Source of the DNA: TMED8 sp038125725
GTDB lineage: Bacteria > Pseudomonadota > Alphaproteobacteria > Rhodospirillales > Casp-alpha2
Assembly: GCA_038125725.1 (NCBI GenBank)
Contig: JAYPEK010000035.1
Coordinates: 1 to 37,679 of the forward strand
DNA: 37,679 nt
Reading direction: 5' to 3'
Shown here piece after piece: positions 30,586 through 37,679 of this stretch. A program made the position numbers and the translations under genes. The notes beneath the pieces were generated by a model. It was given only the letters and a program-made list of their open reading frames with translations. It made no database searches and was not told where the DNA came from. The number at the start of each line of letters is the position of its first letter. Within the stretch, counting starts at the first letter, position 1.

Positions 30586-31089
30586 TCAGGCCTCGCCGAC
30601 GGTATCGATCATCGCCGCTTCGACGGCTTCCAGCGCGGTCTTGCCGCCCCAGATCACGTATTGGAAGGCGGGGTAGAAGCGCTCGCACTCGATGATCGCG
30701 GTCTCCACCAGGTCCTCCGCCTGTTCGACGGTGACGCCGTTGTGGCCGCGCAGCGGCAGAGTGGTGCGGAACATGGGCAGGCCTTCGTCGGCCCACATGC
30801 CGAAATGACCGAGCCAGAGTTTCTCGTTGATGATGGCCAACAACTCATGCACCTGTTCGTAGAGCTCCGGCACCACCCGCATGTCGAAGGCGCAGGTAAA
30901 GTGCATGGCTTCCATCTCGGCATTCCAGGCGAAATAGAGGCTGTAATCGCACCAAGTCCCGGGCACCTGCACGGCCATTTCTTCGTGGCTGCGCCGGTCG
31001 AAGGCCCATTCGTTGAACTCGACCAGTTGTTCGACGGTGTCCATGGGATGCCCGGAGGCGTTTTCGGTAGAGACGTCAAGAGTGGCCAT
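30586..31089 (-). CDS. YbjN-domain protein
   Basis: A 167-residue cytosolic protein of the YbjN family, which has a type III secretion chaperone-like fold. Conserved pieces are VPGTWCDYSLYFAWNAEMEAMHFTCAFD (about 42-69) and LLAIINEKLWLGHFGMW (83-99), followed by FRTTLPLRG. A ribosome site (GGAGGAG) lies just ahead of the ATG. It heads the ybjN-proC pair, as in many alphaproteobacteria. A 10-bp inverted repeat lies 56 bp upstream. Members affect motility and stress traits in enterobacteria, but no biochemical activity is assigned. Confidence 0.92.
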   Translation of the reverse strand: MATLDVSTENASGHPMDTVEQLVEFNEWAFDRRSHEEMAVQVPGTWCDYSLYFAWNAEMEAMHFTCAFDMRVVPELYEQVHELLAIINEKLWLGHFGMWADEGLPMFRTTLPLRGHNGVTVEQAEDLVETAIIECERFYPAFQYVIWGGKTALEAVEAAMIDTVGEA

Positions 31090-31144
31090 GCCCGCTCCTC
31101 CAATTGCCGAGGCCGGCTCTCGAGGCGCGTCCGGGTAATTCTCT

Positions 31145-31173
31145 CTATATTTAGTATGTACCCCTAAATATAG
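31145..31173. promoter_or_regulatory. AT-rich 10-bp inverted repeat upstream of ybjN
   Basis: CTATATTTAG and CTAAATATAG are exact complements separated by 9 nt. It lies 56 bp before the ybjN start, in GC-rich surroundings. It may be an operator; TATATT inside the arms could double as -10 elements on either strand. Confidence 0.5.
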
Positions 31174-31280
31174 CGATTGACCTCGAAACCGGCACTATGT
31201 GTAGCCTGCCCTAAACCGGGACTCCCGTGCAAGGGTGAATTGCGTCGGCGGCATGAATTTTTTGTGGACAACCGAAAGGG

Positions 31281-31300
31281 CGCGGCATTCGCATGCCGCG
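31281..31300 (-). terminator. Hairpin downstream of ubiK
   Basis: CGCGGCAT and ATGCCGCG form an 8-bp stem with a TCGC loop, 23 bp past the ubiK stop. Few T residues follow on the minus strand, so its strength as a terminator is doubtful. Confidence 0.45.
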
Positions 31301-31323
31301 GAGGGGATTCCCTGAAAGGCCGG

Positions 31324-31695
31324 TCAGGACTTGGCGGCGGGTTTCGCGGGCGCCTTGCCGGCCGGTTTCGCTGTGGTCTTCGGGGCGGATTTCGGAGCGG
31401 CTTTTGCGCGGGCCGTCTTGGCGGCCGCGCTTTTCGGCTTGGCCGGCGCCTTGGTCAGTTGCGCTTCCAATGCGGCCACCCGCTTGGCCAGGCGGTCTTG
31501 CTCGGCGCGTGCCTCGGCGGCCATGGCCTTGACCGCCTCGAACTCGTCGCGCGGCACCAGGTCGGCATCGACCAGAAGTCGTTCGATGCGTTGGCGCACC
31601 ATGGCGTCGATTTCACCCTTCACGCCGGTCAGCGTCGAGACCGCGCCGTTGGCGACGCGGGCAAGATCGTCGAGGATTCGGTTCGAGGTCTGCAT
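31324..31695 (-). CDS. ubiK: UbiK accessory factor (BMFP/YqiC family)
   Basis: A 123-residue protein whose N-terminal 80 residues are the BMFP/UbiK domain: TSNRILDDLARVANGAVSTL, a helix, then VPRDEFEAVKAMAAEARAEQDRLAKRVAALEAQL, a trimeric-type coiled coil. UbiK helps assemble ubiquinone synthesis enzymes at lipid. A tail of about 43 residues rich in Lys, Ala and Pro follows (APKSAPKTTAKPAGK), longer than in the E. coli protein and histone-like in makeup. The start at 31695 has AGGTGA 6 nt upstream; an in-frame extension to 31776 reads as junk. It diverges from hldD. Confidence 0.87.
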   Translation of the reverse strand: MQTSNRILDDLARVANGAVSTLTGVKGEIDAMVRQRIERLLVDADLVPRDEFEAVKAMAAEARAEQDRLAKRVAALEAQLTKAPAKPKSAAAKTARAKAAPKSAPKTTAKPAGKAPAKPAAKS

Positions 31696-31724
31696 GAGGT
31701 TCACCTGTTTTCTAAAGCCTTGCC

Positions 31725-31730
31725 TATAAT
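31725..31730 (+). promoter_or_regulatory. Candidate -10 of hldD
   Basis: A perfect TATAAT in the divergent ubiK-hldD region. A weak TTCACC 19 bp upstream could serve as -35. Because the core is nearly palindromic (TATAATTAT), it may also work for ubiK on the other strand. The hldD leader would be about 85 nt. Confidence 0.4.
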
Positions 31731-31822
31731 TATGGGCAGCCGCGCCCGGACCTGCAACCTCGCACCCCGACTGCACTCTACCGCGCCTTGCGGCAGCCGC
31801 TTACGGCGCCTATAAACCGGTT

Positions 31823-32809
31823 ATGTATGTGGTTACCGGCGGCGCCGGCTTCATCGGCTCGAACATCGTTCACGGACTGGAGGCCGCCGGCCTCGGTCCG
31901 GTGGCGGTCATCGACCGCCTGCGTTCAGGCGTCAAGTGGCGCAACATTGCCAAGCGCGAACTGTTCGACATTGTCCATCCCGACCACGCCATGGATTTCC
32001 TTGAAGACCATGCCGGCGCGGTGACCGCGATCATTCACATGGGCGCCATATCGGCGACCACCGAAACCGACGCCGACAAGATCATCGAGAACAACTTCCG
32101 CTTCACCATGAAGCTCTGGCATTGGTGCGCATCCAACCGGGTGCGCTTCATCTATGCGTCATCCGCCGCCACCTACGGCGACGGCAAGCTGGGTTTCGAC
32201 GACGACGCTTCCGCCGACGCGCTGGCGGGGCTCCGGCCGATGAACCCCTACGGCTGGTCCAAGCACCTCTTCGACCGCCGCGTCGCGGCGATGATCGCCG
32301 AGGGCGACCGGTTGCCGCCGCAGTGGGCGGGGCTCAAGTTCTTCAACGTCTACGGACCCAACGAATACCACAAGGGCGGCCAGCAGAGCGTCGTCTCGCA
32401 GACCTATCCGCACGCCGCCAACCAGGAAGCCGCTGTCTTGTTCCGCTCGCACAACCCGGATTACGAGGACGGCGGCCAGTTGCGCGACTTCATCTGGGTC
32501 GGCGACTGCGTCGACATCGTGCTTTGGCTGCTTGGCAACGAAGGCGTCAGCGGGCTGTTCAACTGCGGCACCGGCAAGGCGCGCTCCTTCGCCGATCTCG
32601 TGCACGCCGTCTATGCCGCCATGGACCGCGAACCCTTGATCGAATACGTCGATACGCCGGTCCAGATTCGCGACAAGTACCAGTATTTCACCGAAGCCAA
32701 GATGGACCGCCTGCGCGCCGCCGGTTACGACAAGCCAATGACCGAGTTGGAAGCCGGAATTGCCACCTACGTGCGCAATTTCCTCGACGCTGACGACCCT
32801 TACCGCTGA
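31823..32809 (+). CDS. hldD: ADP-L-glycero-D-manno-heptose 6-epimerase HldD
   Basis: A 328-residue extended SDR that epimerises ADP-D-glycero-D-manno-heptose to the L-form, the precursor of LPS inner-core heptose. The NADP motif is TGGAGFIGSN (5-14). MGAISATTETD near 73-83 is diagnostic for HldD/RfaD. The Tyr-Lys pair is in NPYGWSKHLFD, with Ser in YASSAATYGDG. VYGPNEYHKGGQQSVV is a further hallmark. The enzyme implies an L-heptose-containing LPS, in keeping with the lipid A deacylase homologue at 855. It faces away from ubiK; lgt starts 17 bp after its stop. Confidence 0.95.
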   Translation: MYVVTGGAGFIGSNIVHGLEAAGLGPVAVIDRLRSGVKWRNIAKRELFDIVHPDHAMDFLEDHAGAVTAIIHMGAISATTETDADKIIENNFRFTMKLWHWCASNRVRFIYASSAATYGDGKLGFDDDASADALAGLRPMNPYGWSKHLFDRRVAAMIAEGDRLPPQWAGLKFFNVYGPNEYHKGGQQSVVSQTYPHAANQEAAVLFRSHNPDYEDGGQLRDFIWVGDCVDIVLWLLGNEGVSGLFNCGTGKARSFADLVHAVYAAMDREPLIEYVDTPVQIRDKYQYFTEAKMDRLRAAGYDKPMTELEAGIATYVRNFLDADDPYR

Positions 32810-32826
32810 TTCCGTTTTTTAGTCCG

Positions 32827-33621
32827 ATGCTGCTGGCCATCCCGTTTCCGAACATCGATCCGGTGCTGGTCTCTTTCGGACCCTTCGCGGTGCGCTGGTA
32901 TGCGCTCGCCTATATCGCGGGCCTGGTGCTGGGCTGGCGGCTGATGCGCAGCGTCGCCCAGAAGCCGCCCTTCGACATTGACGCCGAGGCCATTGATGAT
33001 TTCCTCGTCTGGGCGATCATCGGGGTGATCCTGGGCGGGCGCATCGGCTACGTGCTGTTCTACAACCTGCCTTATTATGCCGACCATCCGCTCAAGGCGC
33101 TGCAGATCTGGCAGGGTGGGATGTCCTTCCACGGCGGCTTTTTGGGCGTCGTCATCGCCGGGCTGATCTTCTGCCGCCGGCGCGGCATCGAACCGTTGAA
33201 ACTCGGCGATCTGATGTCCTGCGCGGCGCCCATCGGCCTGTTCTTCGGCCGTATCGCCAACTTCATCAACGGAGAGCTGTTCGGGCGCGTTACCGATGTT
33301 CCCTGGGGCGTCGTGTTCCCGCACGGCGGGCCCGAGCCCCGCCATCCCAGCCAGCTTTACGAAGCGGCACTGGAAGGCGTCTTGCTGTTCGTTTTGCTCA
33401 ACCTGCTACGCCGCAGCCCCGCCATTCGCGAACGGCGCGGCTTCCTCACCGGTGCTTTCGTTGCCGGTTATGCGCTGTCGCGCATGACCGTCGAACTGGT
33501 GCGCCAGCCGGACGCGCAGATCGGTTTCTTGTCGGCGGGCTCGACCATGGGCCAATGGCTGTCGCTGCCGATGCTGTTGGTCGGTCTCTATTTCATGGCG
33601 CGGGCGCGCCGGGCTGATTGA
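32827..33621 (+). CDS. lgt: Prolipoprotein diacylglyceryl transferase Lgt
   Basis: A 264-residue inner-membrane enzyme with about seven membrane helices, which attaches diacylglycerol from phosphatidylglycerol to the Cys of prolipoproteins. The conserved SFHGGFLG (about 100-107) and the signature GRIANFINGELFGR (about 141-154) are intact, as is HPSQLYEA. It provides lipidation for lipoproteins such as the two at the right end of the window, and uses PgsA's product. The next gene starts 3 bp after its stop. Confidence 0.96.
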   Translation: MLLAIPFPNIDPVLVSFGPFAVRWYALAYIAGLVLGWRLMRSVAQKPPFDIDAEAIDDFLVWAIIGVILGGRIGYVLFYNLPYYADHPLKALQIWQGGMSFHGGFLGVVIAGLIFCRRRGIEPLKLGDLMSCAAPIGLFFGRIANFINGELFGRVTDVPWGVVFPHGGPEPRHPSQLYEAALEGVLLFVLLNLLRRSPAIRERRGFLTGAFVAGYALSRMTVELVRQPDAQIGFLSAGSTMGQWLSLPMLLVGLYFMARARRAD

Positions 33622-33624
33622 ACC

Positions 33625-34728
33625 GTGGCGGGTCTGCTGGACCACCTGCTGCGCCGCATCGCCCACGAAGGGCCGCTCACGGTGGCGCAATACATGGAGA
33701 CCTGTCTGGCGCATCCGGAATTCGGCTACTACCGCACCCGCGATCCCCTGGGCGTGGCAGGGGATTTCACCACGGCGCCGGAAATCTCGCAGATGTTCGG
33801 CGAACTGATCGGGCTCTGGGCGGCGCAAACCTGGATCGCCATGGGCCAGCCGGCCAACCTTAACTGGATCGAGCTCGGACCCGGGCGTGGCACGCTCAGC
33901 GCCGACGCGCTCCGCGCCATGGTCGGCGTGCCCGGCCTCACGGACGCGTTGAGCCTGCACTTGGTCGAGACCAGCCCGGTGCTGCGTGAGCGCCAGGCTG
34001 ATGCGCTCCGCGATTGGGCGCCGGCATGGCATGAGGGGATCGACACGCTGCCCGCCGGACCTGCGGTGATCGTCGCCAACGAGTTCTTCGACGCACTGCC
34101 GATCCGTCAGTTCATCCGTGACGGCCAAGCCTGGCGCGAGCGCATGATCGGCGTCGGCGAGGACGGTGCATTGGCCTTCATCGCCGGACCCAGGCTCGGG
34201 ATCGATCCGGTGCTGCCCGCCGGCCTTGAGCGGACGCGCGACGGCGACATCGTCGAGGCCGCGCCCGCCGCCACCGGCATCGTTCGTGCCCTGGCCGACC
34301 GGCTTCGCGCCGAGGGCGGCGTCTTGCTGATCGTCGACTACGGCCACGCTGAGAGCGCCCCCGGCGATACCCTGCAGGCGGTCATGGATCACGCCTACCA
34401 TGATGTTCTGCAAGACCCCGGCGAAGCCGACCTGACGGCGCATGTGAATTTTATCCAACTGGCCACGACGGCGCGCCAGGCCGGCGCGGCGGTGTTCGGC
34501 CCCGTCACCCAGGGGCAATTTTTGAATGCCCTGGGGATCGAGCTGCGGGCGGAGCGGCTGCGTGCCGGCGCCGAGGCCGAAGGTCGTGCCGCCATCGATG
34601 CCCAACTTCACCGACTGACCGATCCGGACGCCATGGGCCGGCTGTTCAAGGTGCTGGCGATCACATCTCCGGGATTGCCGGTGCCGGCCGGTTTCGAGGA
34701 TTTGCATTCGACCGGGGAGGGGCCATAA
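33625..34728 (+). CDS. MidA/NDUFAF7-type SAM-dependent methyltransferase
   Basis: A 367-residue class I methyltransferase (DUF185). The human relative NDUFAF7 dimethylates an Arg in complex I subunit NDUFS2, and the bacterial ones may act on NuoD-like targets. The N-terminal block ITVAQYMETCLAHPEFGYYRTR-like sequence and GDFTTAPEISQMFGE is diagnostic. The SAM site reads WIELGPGRGTLSADALR (about 78-94), and ANEFFDALPIRQF near 151-163 is also conserved. The start is GTG at 33625, 3 bp after lgt. The trio lgt-MidA-pgeF is a common alphaproteobacterial block. Confidence 0.93.
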   Translation: MAGLLDHLLRRIAHEGPLTVAQYMETCLAHPEFGYYRTRDPLGVAGDFTTAPEISQMFGELIGLWAAQTWIAMGQPANLNWIELGPGRGTLSADALRAMVGVPGLTDALSLHLVETSPVLRERQADALRDWAPAWHEGIDTLPAGPAVIVANEFFDALPIRQFIRDGQAWRERMIGVGEDGALAFIAGPRLGIDPVLPAGLERTRDGDIVEAAPAATGIVRALADRLRAEGGVLLIVDYGHAESAPGDTLQAVMDHAYHDVLQDPGEADLTAHVNFIQLATTARQAGAAVFGPVTQGQFLNALGIELRAERLRAGAEAEGRAAIDAQLHRLTDPDAMGRLFKVLAITSPGLPVPAGFEDLHSTGEGP

Positions 34729-34736
34729 TCGCCGCC

Positions 34737-35504
34737 ATGATCAGTGCCGCCGCTCTCGCTGCCGCCCCCGGTATCCGCCATGCCTTTCTGACCCGCCAGG
34801 GCGGCGTCAGCTCGGGCCTGTTTTCGTCGCTCAACTGCGGCTATGGGTCGGGCGACGACAACGCCAACGTGCGCGCCAACCGCGAACGCGCCGCCGATGC
34901 CATCGACCTCGGCGCCGACGACCTGGCGACGCTCTACCAGGTTCATTCCGCCGACGTGGTCGAGGTCTCGGCGCCCTGGTCGCTGGAAGAACGGCCCAAG
35001 GCCGACGCCCTGGTGACTCGGACGCCGGGCCTGGGGCTCGGCATCCTCACCGCCGACTGTGTGCCGGTGCTGTTCGCCGATCCGCAAGCTGGCGTCGTCG
35101 GCGCCGCCCACGCGGGCTGGAAGGGCGCGCTCTCGGGCGTCGTCGAGGCGACCGTCGCGGCAATGGAACGGCTCGGTGCGGCGCGCGCCGATATTTTCGC
35201 CGCCATTGGGCCATGCATCCGTCAGGCCTCTTATGAGGTCGGCCCGGAATTGCGCCAGGCCTTCATCGACGCCGACGAGGCAAGCGCCGGATTTTTCACC
35301 GCGTCCAAGCGCGACGGCCATTTCATGTTCGACCTGGCGGGGTTCGTTTCCCGCGCGCTGGCCGATGCCGGCGTCAAGGGCGAGGACGTCGGCATCGATA
35401 CATATGCCGACGAAGAGCGTTTCTTCAGCTATCGCCGCACCACGCACAAGGGCGAGCCCGACTACGGGCGCGGAATTTCCCTGATCCGGTTGGCGCATGG
35501 CTGA
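34737..35504 (+). CDS. pgeF: Peptidoglycan editing factor PgeF (multicopper polyphenol oxidase fold)
   Basis: A 255-residue member of the YfiH/LACC1 family. PgeF hydrolyses UDP-MurNAc-L-Ser, preventing Ser from replacing Ala in the stem peptide. The metal-type residues are in QVHSADV (His), LTADCVPVLF (Cys) and AAHAGWKG (His), and GPCIRQASYEVG follows. RHAFLTRQGGVSSG near the start is typical. It lies 8 bp after the MidA gene. Related proteins also show purine nucleoside activity, so a second role is possible. Confidence 0.93.
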   Translation: MISAAALAAAPGIRHAFLTRQGGVSSGLFSSLNCGYGSGDDNANVRANRERAADAIDLGADDLATLYQVHSADVVEVSAPWSLEERPKADALVTRTPGLGLGILTADCVPVLFADPQAGVVGAAHAGWKGALSGVVEATVAAMERLGAARADIFAAIGPCIRQASYEVGPELRQAFIDADEASAGFFTASKRDGHFMFDLAGFVSRALADAGVKGEDVGIDTYADEERFFSYRRTTHKGEPDYGRGISLIRLAHG

Positions 35505-35546
35505 GGATTTGGTGGTAGAGTAGGGCTGAAAACCACGGGTGCCGGC

Positions 35547-35615
35547 ATGCCGTATCTTTTCATGTTTACCGCGTTCCTTTTGATCGGCACGCTCGCCACC
35601 TGCGCCATACTGTGA
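35547..35615 (+). CDS. Possible 22-residue hydrophobic peptide
   Basis: A short reading frame between pgeF and the first lipoprotein: MPYLFMFTAFLLIGTLATC, then three more residues and TGA. It would be a single membrane helix with one Cys near the end. The ribosome site is weak, and there is no family match, so it may not be translated. Confidence 0.3.
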   Translation: MPYLFMFTAFLLIGTLATCAIL

Positions 35616-35640
35616 TCCCTGTCGGAGAGTGGTCGGACCG

Positions 35641-36627
35641 TTGCACGCGTCCTTGAAGATCGCCGGCTTTGTCCTCGCCTTTGCGGGCCTGCTCGCGTCC
35701 TGCGGCCCGGTGCCGAAGCCGTTTCGGCGCCCGGACGCGCCGCCCGACGCGCTGGTCCGTGCCAGCGGCAGCCAGGGCGTGCGCATCGGCCTGCCCAGCG
35801 GCACCACGGAGCCGATGGCGAAACTGATTGCCGAAGCCGTTGCCGACGAGCTGACGCGCCTGGATATTCCGGCCCAGACCGGCGCCGACGGCAAGCTCCG
35901 TTATTTCTTAAAGGCCGACGTGGGGCCGGGCACTGGCGCCTCGCCGGCCCGCATCCACTGGCAACTCATGGAAAAGAACAACGAGCTCTTCTACGACTTC
36001 TACCAGGACGTTGAGGCCACGGACTGGGAATGGCAGTGGGGCTCGCCGAAGGTGATCGAGAAAATCGGCGACGAGGCCGCGCGCCTGATTGCGAATGCGG
36101 TGGCGCCGCCCGACGACACCTTGGAGGCGGCGAAACCATTGGCGCGCGGCGTCTGGGTACGGCCGATCGAGGGCGCGCCCGGCGACGGCGACGTGTCGCT
36201 GACCCGCGCCATGCGCTTCGCCCTAATGGGCGCTGACGTGGCCGTCACCTCGGAACCCGCCGCGGCACGCCATCAGTTGAAGGGTGAGGTCGTCGTCGGC
36301 GCGCCACAAAACAACAGCCAATCGGTGGAGATTCGCTGGACCGTGCTTTATCCCGATGGCGGCGTCGCCGGCAGCGCCGTTCAGCGTAACCGGGTGCCGG
36401 CTGGTACCTTCGACGGGCGTTGGGGAGAGACCGCGTCGATCATTGCCGCCGCCGCGGTACCCGGTGTCCGGGACGTGCTGATCCGGGCCGAAGAGACGGT
36501 GCGCGTGCGCATGGCCGGGCCGGGGCCGGCGCTGAACACCGATGTTCCCGAAGAAGAGGGGCAGCCGAAGCTGCCGCCACCCGAACTGTCGCCGGAACCG
36601 GAACTGCCGCCGGCGCAGAAACCCTAG
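35641..36627 (+). CDS. Lipoprotein with two copies of an unrecognised domain
   Basis: A 328-residue predicted lipoprotein of no recognised family. The signal peptide ends in the lipobox GLLASC with lipidated C21. Two similar segments follow, about 47-154 and 171-282. Each starts with a strand of the VRIGLP or VWVRPIEG type, then a helix rich in Ala, then strands around a Trp (W107, W233), a turn, a second Trp 24-28 residues later and a final helix. A Pro/Glu-rich tail ends the protein (298-328). The start is TTG with GGAGAG 11 nt upstream; GTG at 35629 is an alternative with no spaced ribosome site. It is followed by a second, related lipoprotein. Position +2 is Gly, so sorting to the outer membrane is likely. 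Confidence 0.75.
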   Translation: MHASLKIAGFVLAFAGLLASCGPVPKPFRRPDAPPDALVRASGSQGVRIGLPSGTTEPMAKLIAEAVADELTRLDIPAQTGADGKLRYFLKADVGPGTGASPARIHWQLMEKNNELFYDFYQDVEATDWEWQWGSPKVIEKIGDEAARLIANAVAPPDDTLEAAKPLARGVWVRPIEGAPGDGDVSLTRAMRFALMGADVAVTSEPAAARHQLKGEVVVGAPQNNSQSVEIRWTVLYPDGGVAGSAVQRNRVPAGTFDGRWGETASIIAAAAVPGVRDVLIRAEETVRVRMAGPGPALNTDVPEEEGQPKLPPPELSPEPELPPAQKP

Positions 36628-36716
36628 GCTGTCGCAGGCGCCGACGCGGGCCGGGTTTTCGGTGAAATTTCCGTGACAGGCTGTTACATTCCGTGGGTAT
36701 CAGGTCAGGGAACCGC

Positions 36717-36728
36717 ATGAACCCATGA
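36717..36728 (+). other. Three-codon mini reading frame overlapping the second lipoprotein start
   Basis: ATG AAC CCA TGA, with AGGG 6 nt ahead of its ATG. Its stop overlaps the lipoprotein ATG at 36725 as ATGA, so ribosomes placed by the only good ribosome site would first meet this frame. Reinitiation on the lipoprotein is possible. Confidence 0.4.
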
Positions 36729-37679
36729 AGTCTGGGGGCAACACCGAGAACATTCCGGCAGCGTGGCGCCGGCTGGCGCTGGCCGTTTGCCTGCTGTCCC
36801 TGGGGGCTTGCCAATCGGCGGCGACGCCATCCATGACGGCGGAAAAGGCGGCGGCCCCCGGGCTTGCCGAGGTGGCGCCGCTGAGCCAATCCAGCAGCGT
36901 CATTTTCGTGCTGCCGGTGGAGGGCCTGCAGAATCCGCTGCGCCTGGTGCTGGCCGATGCCGTGGCGGCGTCGCTACGCGATACCGATCGCCCGTCGGTG
37001 CTGGCCGACCTTCCCAACAACCAGGGCCCGACCATCATGATCTCGGTCGAGAACGTGCGCGAGCGCGGCTCCGTCGTCTGGGTAAGCACGGTGTGGCGGC
37101 TGCGCGCGCCCTACGGCACCATCGTCGCCGAGCGCCAGCGCGAGATGGTCATCGACAAGACGCTGTGGGAACAGAGTTCTGTGGAGACCGTGAACCTGAT
37201 CCTCGACGACGCCATGCCGGCGGTCAGCAACATGGTGGCGGACTTCGTCGGGCCCGCCGATATCGCCGAACGCGAGGGCCCGCCGTCGCCCGCGCCGGTA
37301 CGCACGCCGGACGACATCGGCGGCGAGCCCGCCGCGACGCCGATCCTCGGCCGCCGGGCGGAATCGGGCATCCCGCTGGAAAGCTCCGCCGAGGTGCCGG
37401 TCGCCGATTCGCTGCCGCCGCAGGTGGGCGAAGCGGCGCCGCCGGAACCGCCGGAGAATCTGGTGCTCGATTTGCCGGCGGCGACGGAAACCGATTCCGA
37501 GACGGTGCCCATGCCGATGCAGCCGGCACCCGCCCAGCCGGTGCCGCAAGCGGCCGATCGGCCGCCGATGACGTTGACCCCCGGCAATCAGGCTTCCGCC
37601 GCCGGTGGCCTGACGGCGGAGGAAATGACCGTCAAGCCGCCGCCCGACGGCATGGTCGGCGCGCCGCAAATGCCCGCCC
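36725..37679 (+). CDS. Second lipoprotein, related to the preceding one (runs off the window)
   Basis: At least 318 residues, incomplete at the right edge. The signal peptide with WRRLALAVCLLSLGAC gives lipidated C29. A single domain at about 59-175 resembles those of the preceding lipoprotein: VIFVLPVEG, an Ala-rich helix with LADAVAASLRDTD, IMISVENV, Trp124, a turn (APYGT), Trp148 and a closing helix. From about residue 178 on the visible protein is a Pro/Ala/Glu-rich, low-complexity region. No family is recognised. The start is read at 36725; the usual ribosome site position points to the mini frame just upstream. Position +2 is Gln, compatible with the outer membrane. Confidence 0.75.
   Translation, partial: MKSGGNTENIPAAWRRLALAVCLLSLGACQSAATPSMTAEKAAAPGLAEVAPLSQSSSVIFVLPVEGLQNPLRLVLADAVAASLRDTDRPSVLADLPNNQGPTIMISVENVRERGSVVWVSTVWRLRAPYGTIVAERQREMVIDKTLWEQSSVETVNLILDDAMPAVSNMVADFVGPADIAEREGPPSPAPVRTPDDIGGEPAATPILGRRAESGIPLESSAEVPVADSLPPQVGEAAPPEPPENLVLDLPAATETDSETVPMPMQPAPAQPVPQAADRPPMTLTPGNQASAAGGLTAEEMTVKPPPDGMVGAPQMPA

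Noticed and set aside
33406..34707. 433-codon minus-strand frame opposite the MidA gene
   Set aside because: Antisense shadow; the plus-strand methyltransferase has all family motifs.
1..37679. CRISPR arrays, tRNA or rRNA genes, prophage or integrative elements
   Set aside because: No regularly spaced repeats, no tRNA-like cloverleaf with conserved T-loop, and no integrase, transposase or phage structural genes were seen by reading; a tRNAscan or minced run would settle it.

Overview
The window is a GC-rich chromosomal segment of an alphaproteobacterium, most likely from a Rhodospirillales-like lineage. That placement is an inference from gene order and protein style. It rests on gpmI-envC-ctpA-YibQ-rppH in one block, uvrC-pgsA followed by molybdenum cofactor genes, a MarR/OmpR/kinase trio next to ilvE, and lgt-MidA-pgeF in one block. 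It is almost entirely housekeeping DNA. No phage, integrase, insertion sequence, CRISPR array, rRNA or tRNA was recognised.

Layout. 1-5.9 kb holds single genes on both strands: a gamma-carbonic-anhydrase-like hexapeptide protein, an LpxR-like outer-membrane protein, PPK2, a 53-residue protein divergent from a small XRE regulator with striking palindromes between them, a GST-kappa/DsbA-fold isomerase, an exported dienelactone-hydrolase-like enzyme, and MsrA. 5.97-13.6 kb is a plus-strand operon of glycolysis and envelope genes: gpmI, envC, ctpA, an Asp-rich YibQ-type protein, rppH and a CaCA exchanger, with several ATGA overlaps. gpmI carries a 10-N assembly gap and a duplicated, noisy segment. 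13.65-14.9 kb is a pterin pair (a PTR1-like reductase and FolB). A 337-bp AT-rich intergenic region precedes uvrC and pgsA. 17.9-20.4 kb is mobB-moeA-moaD-moaE for molybdopterin cofactor, followed by a HAD phosphatase and a LOG-family protein.

21.85-23.6 kb is a peroxide-defence module, with OxyR (both redox cysteines present) divergent from Dps and a DUF2061 membrane protein. IlvE is divergent from a MarR/response regulator/histidine kinase operon, followed by an orphan NarL-type regulator. 27.9-31.1 kb is a minus-strand run (ybjN, proC, a TetR regulator, a phasin, csaA) whose phasin promoter region carries a 17-bp direct repeat containing a perfect operator-like palindrome, pointing to polyhydroxyalkanoate storage. 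31.3-35.5 kb holds UbiK, HldD (an LPS core sugar enzyme), Lgt, a MidA-type methyltransferase and PgeF. The window ends with two tandem lipoproteins of unknown function that appear to share one repeated domain; the second is cut by the window edge.

Candidates for something undescribed are the tandem lipoproteins with three copies of an unrecognised domain, the small-protein/XRE module with its nested palindromes, and the half-acidic cytoplasmic segment of the YibQ protein. The oddest raw signal, the interruption in gpmI, is best explained as an assembly artefact: deleting one repeat unit restores the frame exactly.
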